64,000 nt of DNA from contig NZ_AP024484.1 in assembly GCF_017347605.1 (NCBI RefSeq), forward strand, positions 3,176,501 to 3,240,500. The letters are read 5' to 3'. This DNA is from Prevotella herbatica. Its GTDB lineage: Bacteria; Bacteroidota; Bacteroidia; Bacteroidales; Bacteroidaceae. Positions 17,625 through 26,829 of the stretch are shown piece after piece (positions within the stretch are counted from its first letter, which is position 1; each line of letters opens with the position of its first letter). The notes beneath the pieces were generated by a model. It made no database searches and was not told where the DNA came from. It worked only from the letters and a program-made list of their open reading frames with translations. The translations under genes were made by a program, and so were the position numbers.

Positions 17625-18566
17625 CTATTTGTTATTAATAAAGGTATGTATCTGTTCTCTCCAAATAATGCCATTTGAAGTTTTTATTCCTGCAAATAGC
17701 CCCTTGTGGAAAAGTGTCTCTGTATATATACCAGAACCGTTATCCGCAATTTCTTCAGGGCACGGAGTTTCGAATTTATAAGATACAGCCATAATCTTTT
17801 TTTTCTTATCACTTTTCCATGGCATAATACTTACCACATTTACGTCATGTGGCGTTGTATGATCGTAATTACTTAATAGCTGTATTCTGTTATCTAAGGA
17901 CTTTTTTACCAAATAGCAAACTTGTTTCGTATTTTGTTTGTCCTTGTTCTTGTAAGTTGCTATATATTGGTCTTTAATATATATATTAATGTCATTAGAT
18001 TTCTGTATTCCTTTAAGAATAATGATTTCTTTGTTTATGGAGTCTTTATATGCGTGCAATTTCGTAGCATACTTAGCCACCATGTCATATCCTTCATCTT
18101 GAACTCCGTGAACTCTAAGGTAGTATTTAAGTTCACTCTGTTTCTGATTTATCTTTTTATTTTCCTTAGTAAGATACTCTATCTGGCGGTCAACAAAACT
18201 CTTTGGTGTTATACCCTTTATAATGATATCTGTAGTATCACTCACTGACGACAATATTTTTCCTTCGCATGAAGGATAGAGCCAACTGTTATTAATCCAA
18301 AATCCTTCAGATTCGGTTTCGTTATTAATAATATTTTTTTTGTCCCATGTAAGTCCTTGCATAAGACTATCTGCATTGATAAATGCAAAAAATAGACTGT
18401 GTCCATTCTTATCAGTTAAGACATAATGGCGCTTACAATCTATTTTAACCACTGAAGCCAATGAACTTTTATTATCATCTGGCCATATTCTTAAAATTGT
18501 CCATATAGCTAAACCTGCCACAATGACTGGCAAAGCTATAAAGACAATAATTTTTTTTATTTTCAT
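17625..18566 (-). CDS. Unknown membrane-anchored protein
   Basis: A 313-residue protein I do not recognise. It has one N-terminal membrane segment (residues about 5-26, 'IIVFIALPVIVAGLAIWTIL') after a Lys-rich start, so the rest is probably periplasmic. A central charged, Lys/Glu-rich stretch (about residues 120-185) may form a coiled coil. No catalytic motif is seen. It lies three bases before the GH25 gene and two bases after the LolA-like gene, so the three are co-transcribed and may act together in the envelope. Confidence 0.75.
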   Translation of the reverse strand: MKIKKIIVFIALPVIVAGLAIWTILRIWPDDNKSSLASVVKIDCKRHYVLTDKNGHSLFFAFINADSLMQGLTWDKKNIINNETESEGFWINNSWLYPSCEGKILSSVSDTTDIIIKGITPKSFVDRQIEYLTKENKKINQKQSELKYYLRVHGVQDEGYDMVAKYATKLHAYKDSINKEIIILKGIQKSNDINIYIKDQYIATYKNKDKQNTKQVCYLVKKSLDNRIQLLSNYDHTTPHDVNVVSIMPWKSDKKKKIMAVSYKFETPCPEEIADNGSGIYTETLFHKGLFAGIKTSNGIIWREQIHTFINNK

Positions 18567-18568
18567 TT

Positions 18569-19177
18569 TTATCTCAAGTCAATAATTTCAGCCTTTGGAT
18601 AGTCCTTTGAATTGAAAGAGAATATATTGTCGCTCTGATTTCTTGCCTTAAAGTTTGTGATATTAATTGTTGTCCAGTTCTTACCTTGCAACATTCTAAC
18701 ATTGCTAGGAGTATATGTTTTCTTGTTGATTGTGATGTAAAGTTCCTGAAGACTACGTTGCTTGTTTTGGGCAGTCATGTGTATTTGGTAAGAACCACCA
18801 ACAGATTTCATGCTTAGATTGTAGCCAGTCTTATATATAGTAATGAACTTATATGGATTCATCTGAGCCTGTTTTGCTTCATTAGGATTTGTAACATTAA
18901 CTTCGTTTGTGGTGTTCATGTATGTCCATTGTGTTTTTCCATTGAACCATACTGTGGTCTTTGGAGTGTGGGCATAAAACTTGTTACCTTTTATGGCAAT
19001 AGTTCCTGATGCTGCGCCAAGGCTTTTGCCACTGACTGAAAAGTTAGCACTTGCGCCTCCTTTGCCTCCAATAACACTAGCTGTTTTGTCTAGTATTCTT
19101 GCTGCCTGAGCCGCGTTTTGAGCTGACACACATAAAGTGAGTAGCATCATTAATGAAATAAGAGCAATTTTTTTCAT
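18569..19177 (-). CDS. LolA-like outer-membrane lipoprotein carrier
   Basis: A 202-residue periplasmic protein with a signal peptide (cleavage after 'CVSAQ'), followed by a LolA-type beta-sheet half-barrel: 'LDKTASVIGGKGGASANFSV', 'IKGNKFYAHTPKTTVWFNGK' and 'QWTYMNTTNEVNVTNPNEA' are typical of the Bacteroidetes LolA-like group. LolA ferries lipoproteins through the periplasm. It sits downstream of ftsK, as in many bacteria, but a terminator and a -7-like TATCTTTG (minus strand, 19206-19213) suggest its own transcript, continuing into the unknown gene and the GH25 lipoprotein. Confidence 0.88.
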   Translation of the reverse strand: MKKIALISLMMLLTLCVSAQNAAQAARILDKTASVIGGKGGASANFSVSGKSLGAASGTIAIKGNKFYAHTPKTTVWFNGKTQWTYMNTTNEVNVTNPNEAKQAQMNPYKFITIYKTGYNLSMKSVGGSYQIHMTAQNKQRSLQELYITINKKTYTPSNVRMLQGKNWTTINITNFKARNQSDNIFSFNSKDYPKAEIIDLR

Positions 19178-19221
19178 TACTTTTTTGTTTATTTTTTGTT
19201 TTATGCAAAGATATATAATAA

Positions 19222-19282
19222 AAATAGGATTTAAATGATTCTGTAGAAATTTTATCTAACTTTTGAAACATTTAAATCCTAT
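19222..19282 (-). terminator. Terminator after ftsK
   Basis: A perfect 14-bp inverted repeat (19227-19240 and 19269-19282) with a 28-base loop is followed, on the minus strand, by a T-rich tract just past the ftsK stop. Confidence 0.65.
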
Positions 19283-19291
19283 TTAAATTAT

Positions 19292-21790
19292 TTATTCACT
19301 TCTTAGTTGACGGAGTAGGGTGTTTAGCTGATTTTCGTCTTGAATTAAAACTTCACGAGGTTTACTTCCTTGAGCTGAACCAACAATTCCTACATGTTCA
19401 AGTTGATCCATCAAACGTCCTGCTCTGTTATATCCTATTGAGAAGCGTCTTTGTATCATACTTGTTGATCCTTGTTGCGAAAGTACAATTGCATGTGCTG
19501 CTTCCTCAAAATATGGATCCAAATTAGATATGTCTGTATTACCTGCGCTTATGCCACCATTATTACCATCATCAACAGGTTCTGGCAATTCCATAGGTTC
19601 AACCGGGCCAGGTTGCCCACAGATATACTCATTGATGTTCTCAATTTCGGGAGTGTCAACAAATGCGCATTGCACACGAACAGGCTCGTTTCCGTTAAGG
19701 AATAGCAAGTCACCACGTCCTATAAGTTGGTTAGCTCCTGAACGGTCTAGGATAGTGCGTGAGTCAATTTGTGAGCTTACGCGGAAAGCCATACGTCCAG
19801 GGAAATTGGCTTTGATATTACCAGTAATAATCTTTGTTGTTGGTCTCTGTGTCGCAATAACCATGTGGATACCAACAGCACGAGCTAACTGGGCTATACG
19901 GGCTATAGGAAGTTCAATCTCTTTACCAGCAGTCATAATTAAGTCGCCAAACTCATCAATCACGACAACGATATACGGCATGTATTCATGTCCTTTTGTG
20001 AGATCTAACTTATGATTTACAAACTTTGCGTTGTATTCTTTTATGTTTTTTGCCCCAGCAATCTTAAGTAGATCATATCTGTGGTCCATAAGTCCGCATA
20101 AACTGTTAAGAGTCCTTACAACCTTTGTGACGTCAGTAATTATCGGTTCTTCATCATTTTCAGGCAGACAAGCCATGAAATAGTCTGATATCTTATGATA
20201 TACGCTAAATTCAACCTTCTTAGGGTCAACAAGAACGAATTTAAGTTCGTTGGGATGCTTTTTATAGAGCAGGGATGTGATGATGGCATTCAGACCTACA
20301 GACTTACCTTGTCCTGTTGCACCAGCCACAAGCAAATGAGGTATTTTAGCCAAATCAACCATAAATACTTCATTGGTAATCGTTTTACCAAGTGCAAGCG
20401 GTAATTCCATTTTTGTTTCCTTAAACTTTTTAGAATTAAGGATACTTTCCATAGAAACAATTTGTGGCTTATTGTTTGGAACTTCAATACCAATCGTGCC
20501 TTTTCCTGGGATTGGCGCAATGATACGGATACCAAGAGCCGAAAGGCTCAATGCTATGTCATCTTCAAGATTTCGAATCTTTGATATTCTTACTCCTTCA
20601 GCAGGTGTTATTTCGTACAGTGTAATAGTAGGACCTACTGTTGCTTTAATTTCTTTTATAGAGACACCGAAACTATTTAGTACTTCAACAATTCTTGCGT
20701 TGTTTGCCTTTATCTCTTCCATGTCAACATTTGGCTTTCCGTCGTTGTCATACTTCTTTAGAAGGTCAAGTGTAGGCTTCTTATATCTGGTAAAAGGCTC
20801 TAATGGGTCTATTGGTGTGCTTAATATTTGTTCAATATTGACTTCCTTACCATCTGCTTTTTCTTCATCTTTAGCGACTTCAATCGTTAATTTATTAGCA
20901 TTGGCATCGTTATCATTTATTTTGGTAACGGCAGCTGCAGGCAATATATTTTCTGGCAAGTTGTCTGTTTTAGTACTTATCACATTTCCAAAGTCTGTGA
21001 GGTCAACAATAGGTGAAGGGATGTCCTCTGGCATATTTTCAGGTATGTCAATACCGTCTTGAGGTTCTTCTTCTATGTCAACCTTATCATTATTTTCGGT
21101 GTTTATTTCTGTGTTTTCAGTTTTAGGCTCGTGATTTGTTACTGTAAACTTAACTTTTGAAGTGAGATATTTTACCGGATTCATCGCTTTTCTTACTACT
21201 TGGATAGTCTCCGCACTAAGATATGTAAGGAAGGCAATTGCTGTAAAAAATAATATTACGGTAAGTCCAGGAGGACCTACAATGTTTTCTAGATGCTGCA
21301 CACAATAAAGGCCATGATTTCCACCCGGGTTGAATATAAAATTACCCATAATAGGAGTTAAAAACTTGGCAAAAGTCACTGAACTCCAAATCATTACAAG
21401 CATTGTCCCGAAGAACCATTTCCATAGATTGATTTTATATATCGCCATCATCTTCAGTCCCGCAAGTATTATAAATGCAGGTATCAGAAATGAAGGTAAG
21501 CCAAAGTTTACGTACATTAGTTCGTAGGCTAAAATAGCACCTATGGAACTTCCATAATTGGCAAACTCTCTGTTTGTGTTAATCCATTCACCTGGACGCA
21601 AATTGTCTAGCAAGCTTTGATCGGCTTGACCTGTTGATAAATATGATACCATTACAATAATAGTATATATTGCCAATAACAACAAAACTAGCCCTAAAAG
21701 GAAGTCTGTTTTTTCACTGTTGAAAATATTTCTAAAGCCAACTGCTTCTCCTATGTTTTTTGGTTTGCGGTCAGATTTTTTTCTTGCCAT
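19292..21790 (-). CDS. ftsK: DNA translocase FtsK
   Basis: The 832-residue protein moves chromosomal DNA across the closing septum. The N-terminal 210 residues hold four to five membrane segments; a charged linker follows (about 220-330). The RecA-like motor has Walker A 'VAGATGQGKSVGLNA' and Walker B 'VVVIDEFGDLIMTAGKEIEL', then 'RAVGIHMVIATQRPTTKIIT'. The C-terminal gamma winged-helix domain is present ('STSMIQRRFSIGYNRAGRLM'), which reads the polar DNA signals that orient FtsK. A minus-strand TAATTTTG lies at 21815-21822. Confidence 0.96.
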   Translation of the reverse strand: MARKKSDRKPKNIGEAVGFRNIFNSEKTDFLLGLVLLLLAIYTIIVMVSYLSTGQADQSLLDNLRPGEWINTNREFANYGSSIGAILAYELMYVNFGLPSFLIPAFIILAGLKMMAIYKINLWKWFFGTMLVMIWSSVTFAKFLTPIMGNFIFNPGGNHGLYCVQHLENIVGPPGLTVILFFTAIAFLTYLSAETIQVVRKAMNPVKYLTSKVKFTVTNHEPKTENTEINTENNDKVDIEEEPQDGIDIPENMPEDIPSPIVDLTDFGNVISTKTDNLPENILPAAAVTKINDNDANANKLTIEVAKDEEKADGKEVNIEQILSTPIDPLEPFTRYKKPTLDLLKKYDNDGKPNVDMEEIKANNARIVEVLNSFGVSIKEIKATVGPTITLYEITPAEGVRISKIRNLEDDIALSLSALGIRIIAPIPGKGTIGIEVPNNKPQIVSMESILNSKKFKETKMELPLALGKTITNEVFMVDLAKIPHLLVAGATGQGKSVGLNAIITSLLYKKHPNELKFVLVDPKKVEFSVYHKISDYFMACLPENDEEPIITDVTKVVRTLNSLCGLMDHRYDLLKIAGAKNIKEYNAKFVNHKLDLTKGHEYMPYIVVVIDEFGDLIMTAGKEIELPIARIAQLARAVGIHMVIATQRPTTKIITGNIKANFPGRMAFRVSSQIDSRTILDRSGANQLIGRGDLLFLNGNEPVRVQCAFVDTPEIENINEYICGQPGPVEPMELPEPVDDGNNGGISAGNTDISNLDPYFEEAAHAIVLSQQGSTSMIQRRFSIGYNRAGRLMDQLEHVGIVGSAQGSKPREVLIQDENQLNTLLRQLRSE

Positions 21791-21894
21791 GCGCTTTTAA
21801 TATTGAATTTAATGCAAAATTAGCTGAAATATCCGAGAAACGGCATGCTTTTCATAACTTTTTTTTAATTTTGCACGTAGATACGTATTTAAAG

Positions 21895-22560
21895 ATGAAA
21901 AAAACTATTTATAGTAAATTTGACAAGAAACTTATACCTGATCTTCCAGCCGTTCTTTTTACTGGTAGGATAATCACAATTATAAGTGAGACCGATGCCG
22001 ATAAAGCGGTGGAATATTTGCTTTCATGCGATATTTTAGGTGTGGATACAGAAACTCGCCCAACTTTTCATAAGGGCGATCAACATAAAGTTGCCCTTCT
22101 TCAGGTGTCATCAAAAGATACTTGTTTTCTTTTCAGGTTGAATTGCATTGGATTGACACCTTCAATTATTCGGTTATTAGAAGATAAAACTGTGCCCAAA
22201 ATTGGACTTTCATGGCATGATGATATACTGTCATTGCATCGTAGAGCTAATTTTAATCCTGGATATTTTATTGATTTGCAGAATATTGTGGGTAAGGTCG
22301 GGGTTAAAGATTTAAGCTTACAAAAGCTTTACGCTAATCTGTTCCATCAGAAAATTAGCAAGAGGCAAAGACTCACAAACTGGGAAGCTGATGTGCTGAA
22401 CGACAAGCAAAAACAATATGCAGCCACTGATGCGTGGACATGTATTAATCTGTATGAGGAGATTGTAAGATTGCATATTTCAAAAGAATATGACCTTATT
22501 ACTTTGGAAGAGCCTAAATCTGAAAATATTGCACACGGCTTGGAAGTATCATCTATGTAA
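21895..22560 (+). CDS. 3'-5' exonuclease (DEDDy, RNase D/WRN-like)
   Basis: A 221-residue exonuclease domain with the DEDDy residues: Exo I 'LGVDTETRPTF', Exo II 'GLSWHDDILSL', and Exo III 'YAATDAWTCINLY'. Such single-domain proteins trim DNA or RNA 3' ends; the substrate is unknown. I chose the ATG at 21895 because a TAATTTTG promoter element lies at 21866-21873, so the 45 extra residues of the longer frame would be upstream of the transcript, and they look non-coding. Divergent from ftsK, co-directional with the methyltransferase gene. Confidence 0.9.
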   Translation: MKKTIYSKFDKKLIPDLPAVLFTGRIITIISETDADKAVEYLLSCDILGVDTETRPTFHKGDQHKVALLQVSSKDTCFLFRLNCIGLTPSIIRLLEDKTVPKIGLSWHDDILSLHRRANFNPGYFIDLQNIVGKVGVKDLSLQKLYANLFHQKISKRQRLTNWEADVLNDKQKQYAATDAWTCINLYEEIVRLHISKEYDLITLEEPKSENIAHGLEVSSM

Positions 22561-22630
22561 TTAAATTTAATTATACATATCGTGCCGTTTATTTAACTTC
22601 ATGTATGTGTTTATTTATTAAAATAATAAT

Positions 22631-23812
22631 ATGTATAAATCAATATACCTTAAAAAAGGTAAGGAAGAATCGCTGAAACGCTTTCATCCTTGGATATTCT
22701 CAGGAGCCATACATCACATGGATGATGGTATTAATGAGGGAGAAATAGTACGAGTTATTACTGTTTCTGGTGATTTTATTGCTGTAGGACACTATCAGAT
22801 TGGCTCTATTGCTGTGAGAGTGCTTTCTTTCAGAGATATAGAAATAAATCATGAATTCTGGTGCTCAAGACTGAAAAGTGCATTTGAGACACGAAAAAGT
22901 ATAAATGCAGCTGATAATCCTTCAAATAATACTTATCGACTGGTTCATGGTGAAGGTGACAACTTGCCTGGGTTGATTATTGATTGCTATGGGGAAACCG
23001 CTGTTATGCAGGCTCATAGTGTAGGAATGCACTTGTGCCGCAATGAAGTGTCAAAGGCACTTATTGAAGTTATTGGTGATAGAATTAAAAACATTTATTA
23101 TAAGAGTGAAACTACGCTTCCGTTTAAGGCAGATTTAGGACAGGAAAATGGTTTTATCTACGGTTCCACCGATAATGATATAGCAGTTGAGAATGGGTTG
23201 AAATTCCATGTTGATTGGCTTCGTGGACAGAAAACAGGTTTCTTTGTTGATCAAAGAGAAAACAGAAGCCTATTGGAAAAATACGCAAAAGGACGTAGTG
23301 TTCTTAATATGTTTTGTTACACTGGTGGCTTTTCTGTTTATGCTATGCGTGGTGAAGCTAAGTTGGTACATTCTGTAGATAGTAGTGCAAAGGCTATAGA
23401 ACTTACAAATAATAATATAGAACTTAATTTTCCTGGCGATACCCGTCATGAGGCCTTTTGTGAAGATGCATTTAAGTATTTGGAGAATAATGATGATAAG
23501 TATGATCTTATTATTCTTGACCCTCCAGCTTTTGCCAAGCATCGTGCTGCATTACATAATGCATTAAAGGGATATACTAGATTGAATGTAAAAGGTTTCC
23601 AAAAAATCAAGCATGGTGGTATTCTTTTTACTTTTAGTTGCTCGCAGGTTGTTACTAAAGATAACTTCAGAAATGCGGTGTTCACAGCCGCTGCACAAGC
23701 AGGACGTAAGGTGAGAATTTTGCATCAACTTCACCAACCGGCTGATCATCCTATTAATATTTATCACCCTGAAGGAGAATACCTTAAAGGGTTAGTGCTA
23801 TATGTTGAATAA
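22631..23812 (+). CDS. RlmI-like class I rRNA methyltransferase
   Basis: A 393-residue protein with an N-terminal PUA-like RNA-binding domain ('LKKGKEESLKRFHPWIFSGA') and a SAM-dependent methyltransferase domain: 'RENRSLLEKYAKGRSVLNMF', 'CYTGGFSVYA' (SAM site) and 'DLIILDPPAFAK' (catalytic motif IV). The architecture matches RlmI, which makes m5C1962 in 23S rRNA of E. coli; the target here is inferred. Its last 11 bases overlap the start of tilS. Confidence 0.9.
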   Translation: MYKSIYLKKGKEESLKRFHPWIFSGAIHHMDDGINEGEIVRVITVSGDFIAVGHYQIGSIAVRVLSFRDIEINHEFWCSRLKSAFETRKSINAADNPSNNTYRLVHGEGDNLPGLIIDCYGETAVMQAHSVGMHLCRNEVSKALIEVIGDRIKNIYYKSETTLPFKADLGQENGFIYGSTDNDIAVENGLKFHVDWLRGQKTGFFVDQRENRSLLEKYAKGRSVLNMFCYTGGFSVYAMRGEAKLVHSVDSSAKAIELTNNNIELNFPGDTRHEAFCEDAFKYLENNDDKYDLIILDPPAFAKHRAALHNALKGYTRLNVKGFQKIKHGGILFTFSCSQVVTKDNFRNAVFTAAAQAGRKVRILHQLHQPADHPINIYHPEGEYLKGLVLYVE

Positions 23813-25160
23813 ATTTGCACTGCGTGTTAAGCGATATGTCGAGATAAATCATTTGCTTAGTGCAAATGGTCGTTATCTTGTTGCCCTAAGCGGTGGAAGT
23901 GACAGCGTAGCTCTTCTTCGTGTCATGATTGACTTGGGGTATTGCGTTGAAGCCATGCATTGCAATTTTCATCTTCGTGGTGAAGAGTCAGATAGGGATG
24001 AGAAGTTTTGTGAGAACTTATGTAATGAACAAAATGTTCCATTCCATCGTGTTCATTTTGATACAAAATCTTATGCTTCATTGCATAAGGTTAGTATTGA
24101 AATGGCTGCACGTGAATTACGATATGATTATTTTGAGAAGCTGCGTAAAGATCTATCTGCTGATGCTATATTAGTAGCTCATCATCGTGATGACAGTGTT
24201 GAGACGCTGCTTATAAATCTTATTCGTGGAACTGGATTGCATGGATTACAGGGAATTTCATCTAGGAATGGTTATATTATAAGGCCTCTCCTAGATGTTA
24301 GTCGCAACGATATTATTGATTACTTAAATTCTATTCAACAAAACTATGTTACCGATAGTTCCAATAATGTTGATGATGTTACGCGCAACAAGATCAGGCT
24401 TAATATAATTCCTCTATTAAATCAAATTAATCCTTCTGCAAGTGCTGATATTGCAAAAACTGCAAATAGAATTAGACAAGCTGCTTGTATATTTGATGAA
24501 GCTATAAAAAAATGTATTGATGAGGTTGTTGTGAAAAAAACAAGCTCGTGCACATATATAGATATAGATAGACTGAAATCAATGATTTCATCGGAGTATG
24601 TTTTATATTCGATTATTCATGACTATTCATTTACTCCATCGCAAATCGAACAGATTTCAGAAAACTTAGATGCTCCATCAGGTAAAATTTGGACGTCAAA
24701 ATCGCATAACTTGTTGATAGATAGAGGTATGATAATCATTAATAGTATAAATGTTGATGATAATCAGAATAAGATTATGAAGATTCCTGAGACGGGCAAT
24801 TATTATTATAATGAAAACTTAGAGTTTCGTTTTAGTGTTTCTGAAATTGATTCTGATTTTAAACCAAGTAAAATATCAGAAGTTGTTACTTTAGATGCAG
24901 ATAAAGTTAACTTTCCACTTGTTATTCGTCATATAAAAAATGCCGATAGATTCGTACCTTTTGGAATGAACGGTAGTAAATTACTTAGCGATTTCCTAAC
25001 TGATAATAAGTTAACGCTTTTTGATAAACAGAAACAGCTTGTTATAGAAGATAACGAAGGCAATATCGTTTGGGTTGTTGGACTTAGAACAGACAACAGA
25101 TTTAAGATAATTAAAGGATCATCACATTGTCTCAAGATCGAAATGCGTAGACATATTTGA
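23802..25160 (+). CDS. tilS: tRNA(Ile)-lysidine synthase
   Basis: The 452-residue ATP-dependent ligase attaches lysine to C34 of the minor tRNA-Ile, letting it read AUA. The PP-loop 'VALSGGSDSVALL' is intact, followed by 'MHCNFHLRGEESDRDE', 'VAHHRDDSVETLLINLIRGT' and 'IRPLLDVSRNDIIDYL'. The length and the C-terminal substrate-binding domain ('KNADRFVPFGMNGSKLLSDF') fit full-length TilS. It overlaps the methyltransferase gene by 11 bases. Confidence 0.95.
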   Translation: MLNKFALRVKRYVEINHLLSANGRYLVALSGGSDSVALLRVMIDLGYCVEAMHCNFHLRGEESDRDEKFCENLCNEQNVPFHRVHFDTKSYASLHKVSIEMAARELRYDYFEKLRKDLSADAILVAHHRDDSVETLLINLIRGTGLHGLQGISSRNGYIIRPLLDVSRNDIIDYLNSIQQNYVTDSSNNVDDVTRNKIRLNIIPLLNQINPSASADIAKTANRIRQAACIFDEAIKKCIDEVVVKKTSSCTYIDIDRLKSMISSEYVLYSIIHDYSFTPSQIEQISENLDAPSGKIWTSKSHNLLIDRGMIIINSINVDDNQNKIMKIPETGNYYYNENLEFRFSVSEIDSDFKPSKISEVVTLDADKVNFPLVIRHIKNADRFVPFGMNGSKLLSDFLTDNKLTLFDKQKQLVIEDNEGNIVWVVGLRTDNRFKIIKGSSHCLKIEMRRHI

Positions 25161-25216
25161 ATTGAAGCTATAGCATGCTGAGCTTAAGTTTACAATACAA
25201 AATAGTAGAAATATAA

Positions 25217-25249
25217 ATCCCCATCATTTTAAATGATGGGGATCTTTTT
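25217..25249. terminator. Terminator shared by tilS and the convergent operon
   Basis: A 13-bp perfect stem (25217-25229 with 25231-25243) rich in GC at the base is followed by CTTTTTA. It lies between tilS and the 42-residue gene on the other strand. Confidence 0.85.
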
Positions 25250-25376
25250 ATAAAGCTTCATCTTCAGGTTTCTGAATAGAAGTTTTCTTTATTTTCGTAA
25301 ATTGCTTTTTCTTAAGCCATATTGCTTTCCGCTCTTCATAATCGCGGCGTTTTCGCTCAAGATAATTGTCTGCCAT
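25248..25376 (-). CDS. Small basic conserved-type protein (42 residues)
   Basis: A short frame encodes a 42-residue, highly charged protein beginning 'MADNYLERKRRDYEERKAIW' and ending in a Lys-rich then acidic tail. I recall similar 'MADNYLE' peptides in other Bacteroidales, but no function is known to me. The support is the family-like start, codon use like its neighbours, and its place at the end of the DUF4270 operon, 11 bases after that gene. It is predicted helical and possibly RNA- or ribosome-associated, which is a guess. Confidence 0.65.
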   Translation of the reverse strand: MADNYLERKRRDYEERKAIWLKKKQFTKIKKTSIQKPEDEAL

Positions 25377-25387
25377 AAGTGAATCTG

Positions 25388-26800
25388 TTATTTGAATTTA
25401 CTGTATACAACAGTTAGTTTTATAGGTGTATTTCCTCCTACTAGTTTAGTACTCTTAATTGACATGTCATGATAAATACCTGTAAGATATGTATTATTAC
25501 TTATTGTCATTGTAGAAGTTGTAACAGGAATTATAACAACTTTATTCCAATTATCAGATATATTTCCACTTTTCTTGTTATCAGACATCGTCTTTATCAT
25601 AGAACCTATGTTGTTGAATGTATATGCATTTGAACTTAGGTTAGCTAGATATGAATTCTTATTGTCAGCAACATCGTGATTCTTGAAGAAAGATGTGATG
25701 CTGTCGGCTGGGATCATAAGCAATTGACTAGGTGCTCCCAAAGCATATTCGTTAGGATTCTCGTTGTTAATTCTCTGTAATGTTACCTTTGCTGTATTTA
25801 TAGTATAGTTCTCTTTGCCTTTTACTATATCATCAACAGGAATTGTCATTTCAGTAAAAATACCAGCAGGTGTCTTTACGTAAGTACAACTGTTGTCAGC
25901 AGCCATATTTTTTATTGTGGCAGCATCATTTTTAATGTTTGTTGTCTGCATGACTTCTTCAGTACCTCCAAATGTAGCTGCTACATTATATGTAGAATCT
26001 TTTGATGTGTATCTGAAGTAAACATACATAATTGCATTATAGATGTTAGCCATAGCTCCAATTCCATTTGTTGATTTAAAATAGAATCCTGGTGCAACAT
26101 CATGTATGAAGGTATATGAGTTTTTAAAGTTATTTGGATTCTCATAATACTTGCGCATGATATATGTACCGTAGTTCTTATAAGTTTTTCCGTCTTTATC
26201 AGTATATTCTTTATTTAACGGAATGCGAATTGAGGCATTATAATCACTGGAAGAACGCTGGTCAATACTATAATTCAAATCAGCTAGGGTATAGGTCTTG
26301 TCTACTTCAAGTCCATTTTCGCGTACATATCCATCTTTTTCTGGATCAAAGTTTGAATAGTAATCCTCATCTTCAACAGGTTTGCCAAGTTCATAAGCTC
26401 TAAGCTTCATTGGTGCAAGAGAATCTCCTATTGTATTTGAATGATATAGGCGAATTTCGCATGAGTCAGCATAAGCTAGACCGTCTTGTTTGCTTATTAT
26501 GCTGTCAATTTTTGGAAATGTGTAGTTTTCAAGTACACTAAATTGAGTCATAAAGTTGCTAGTAATATATGCACCAGTCTCAGGATCACGGAATTTTCCT
26601 AGGTATCCTGTTGTGTTGCGTGACAGTACAGAATCTGCAATAACGGATTTCGTACTTACATAGAATGTGTCTGTGCTGATATCCAAGTTATCTCTGTTGT
26701 CGGTAAGTGATGTTCCAATGCCGTCAGTGGTATCATCACAAGAAATTATAGTGAATGATGCAAGTATAATGCATGCAAGACCAAGACTTTTAAGTTTCAT
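25388..26800 (-). CDS. DUF4270 lipoprotein
   Basis: A 470-residue predicted lipoprotein: the signal peptide ends in 'FTIISCDD', with Cys as the lipidated residue. The rest resembles the DUF4270 family of Bacteroidetes surface lipoproteins ('LGKFRDPETGAYITSNFMTQ', repeated beta-strand-like segments, 'TLQRINNENPNEYALGAPSQ'). Function is unknown. It lies 29 bases after the short GT5 gene and is followed by the 42-residue gene, so the three probably share a transcript. Confidence 0.85.
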   Translation of the reverse strand: MKLKSLGLACIILASFTIISCDDTTDGIGTSLTDNRDNLDISTDTFYVSTKSVIADSVLSRNTTGYLGKFRDPETGAYITSNFMTQFSVLENYTFPKIDSIISKQDGLAYADSCEIRLYHSNTIGDSLAPMKLRAYELGKPVEDEDYYSNFDPEKDGYVRENGLEVDKTYTLADLNYSIDQRSSSDYNASIRIPLNKEYTDKDGKTYKNYGTYIMRKYYENPNNFKNSYTFIHDVAPGFYFKSTNGIGAMANIYNAIMYVYFRYTSKDSTYNVAATFGGTEEVMQTTNIKNDAATIKNMAADNSCTYVKTPAGIFTEMTIPVDDIVKGKENYTINTAKVTLQRINNENPNEYALGAPSQLLMIPADSITSFFKNHDVADNKNSYLANLSSNAYTFNNIGSMIKTMSDNKKSGNISDNWNKVVIIPVTTSTMTISNNTYLTGIYHDMSIKSTKLVGGNTPIKLTVVYSKFK

Positions 26801-26829
26801 ATTGCTTTGTTAGGGATAAAATTATTATT

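Noticed and set aside
20373..21062. A 229-codon plus-strand frame opposite ftsK
   Set aside because: It is antisense to the FtsK linker and motor, which are in frame with clear Walker motifs; the Ser/Ile-rich shadow has no homology features.
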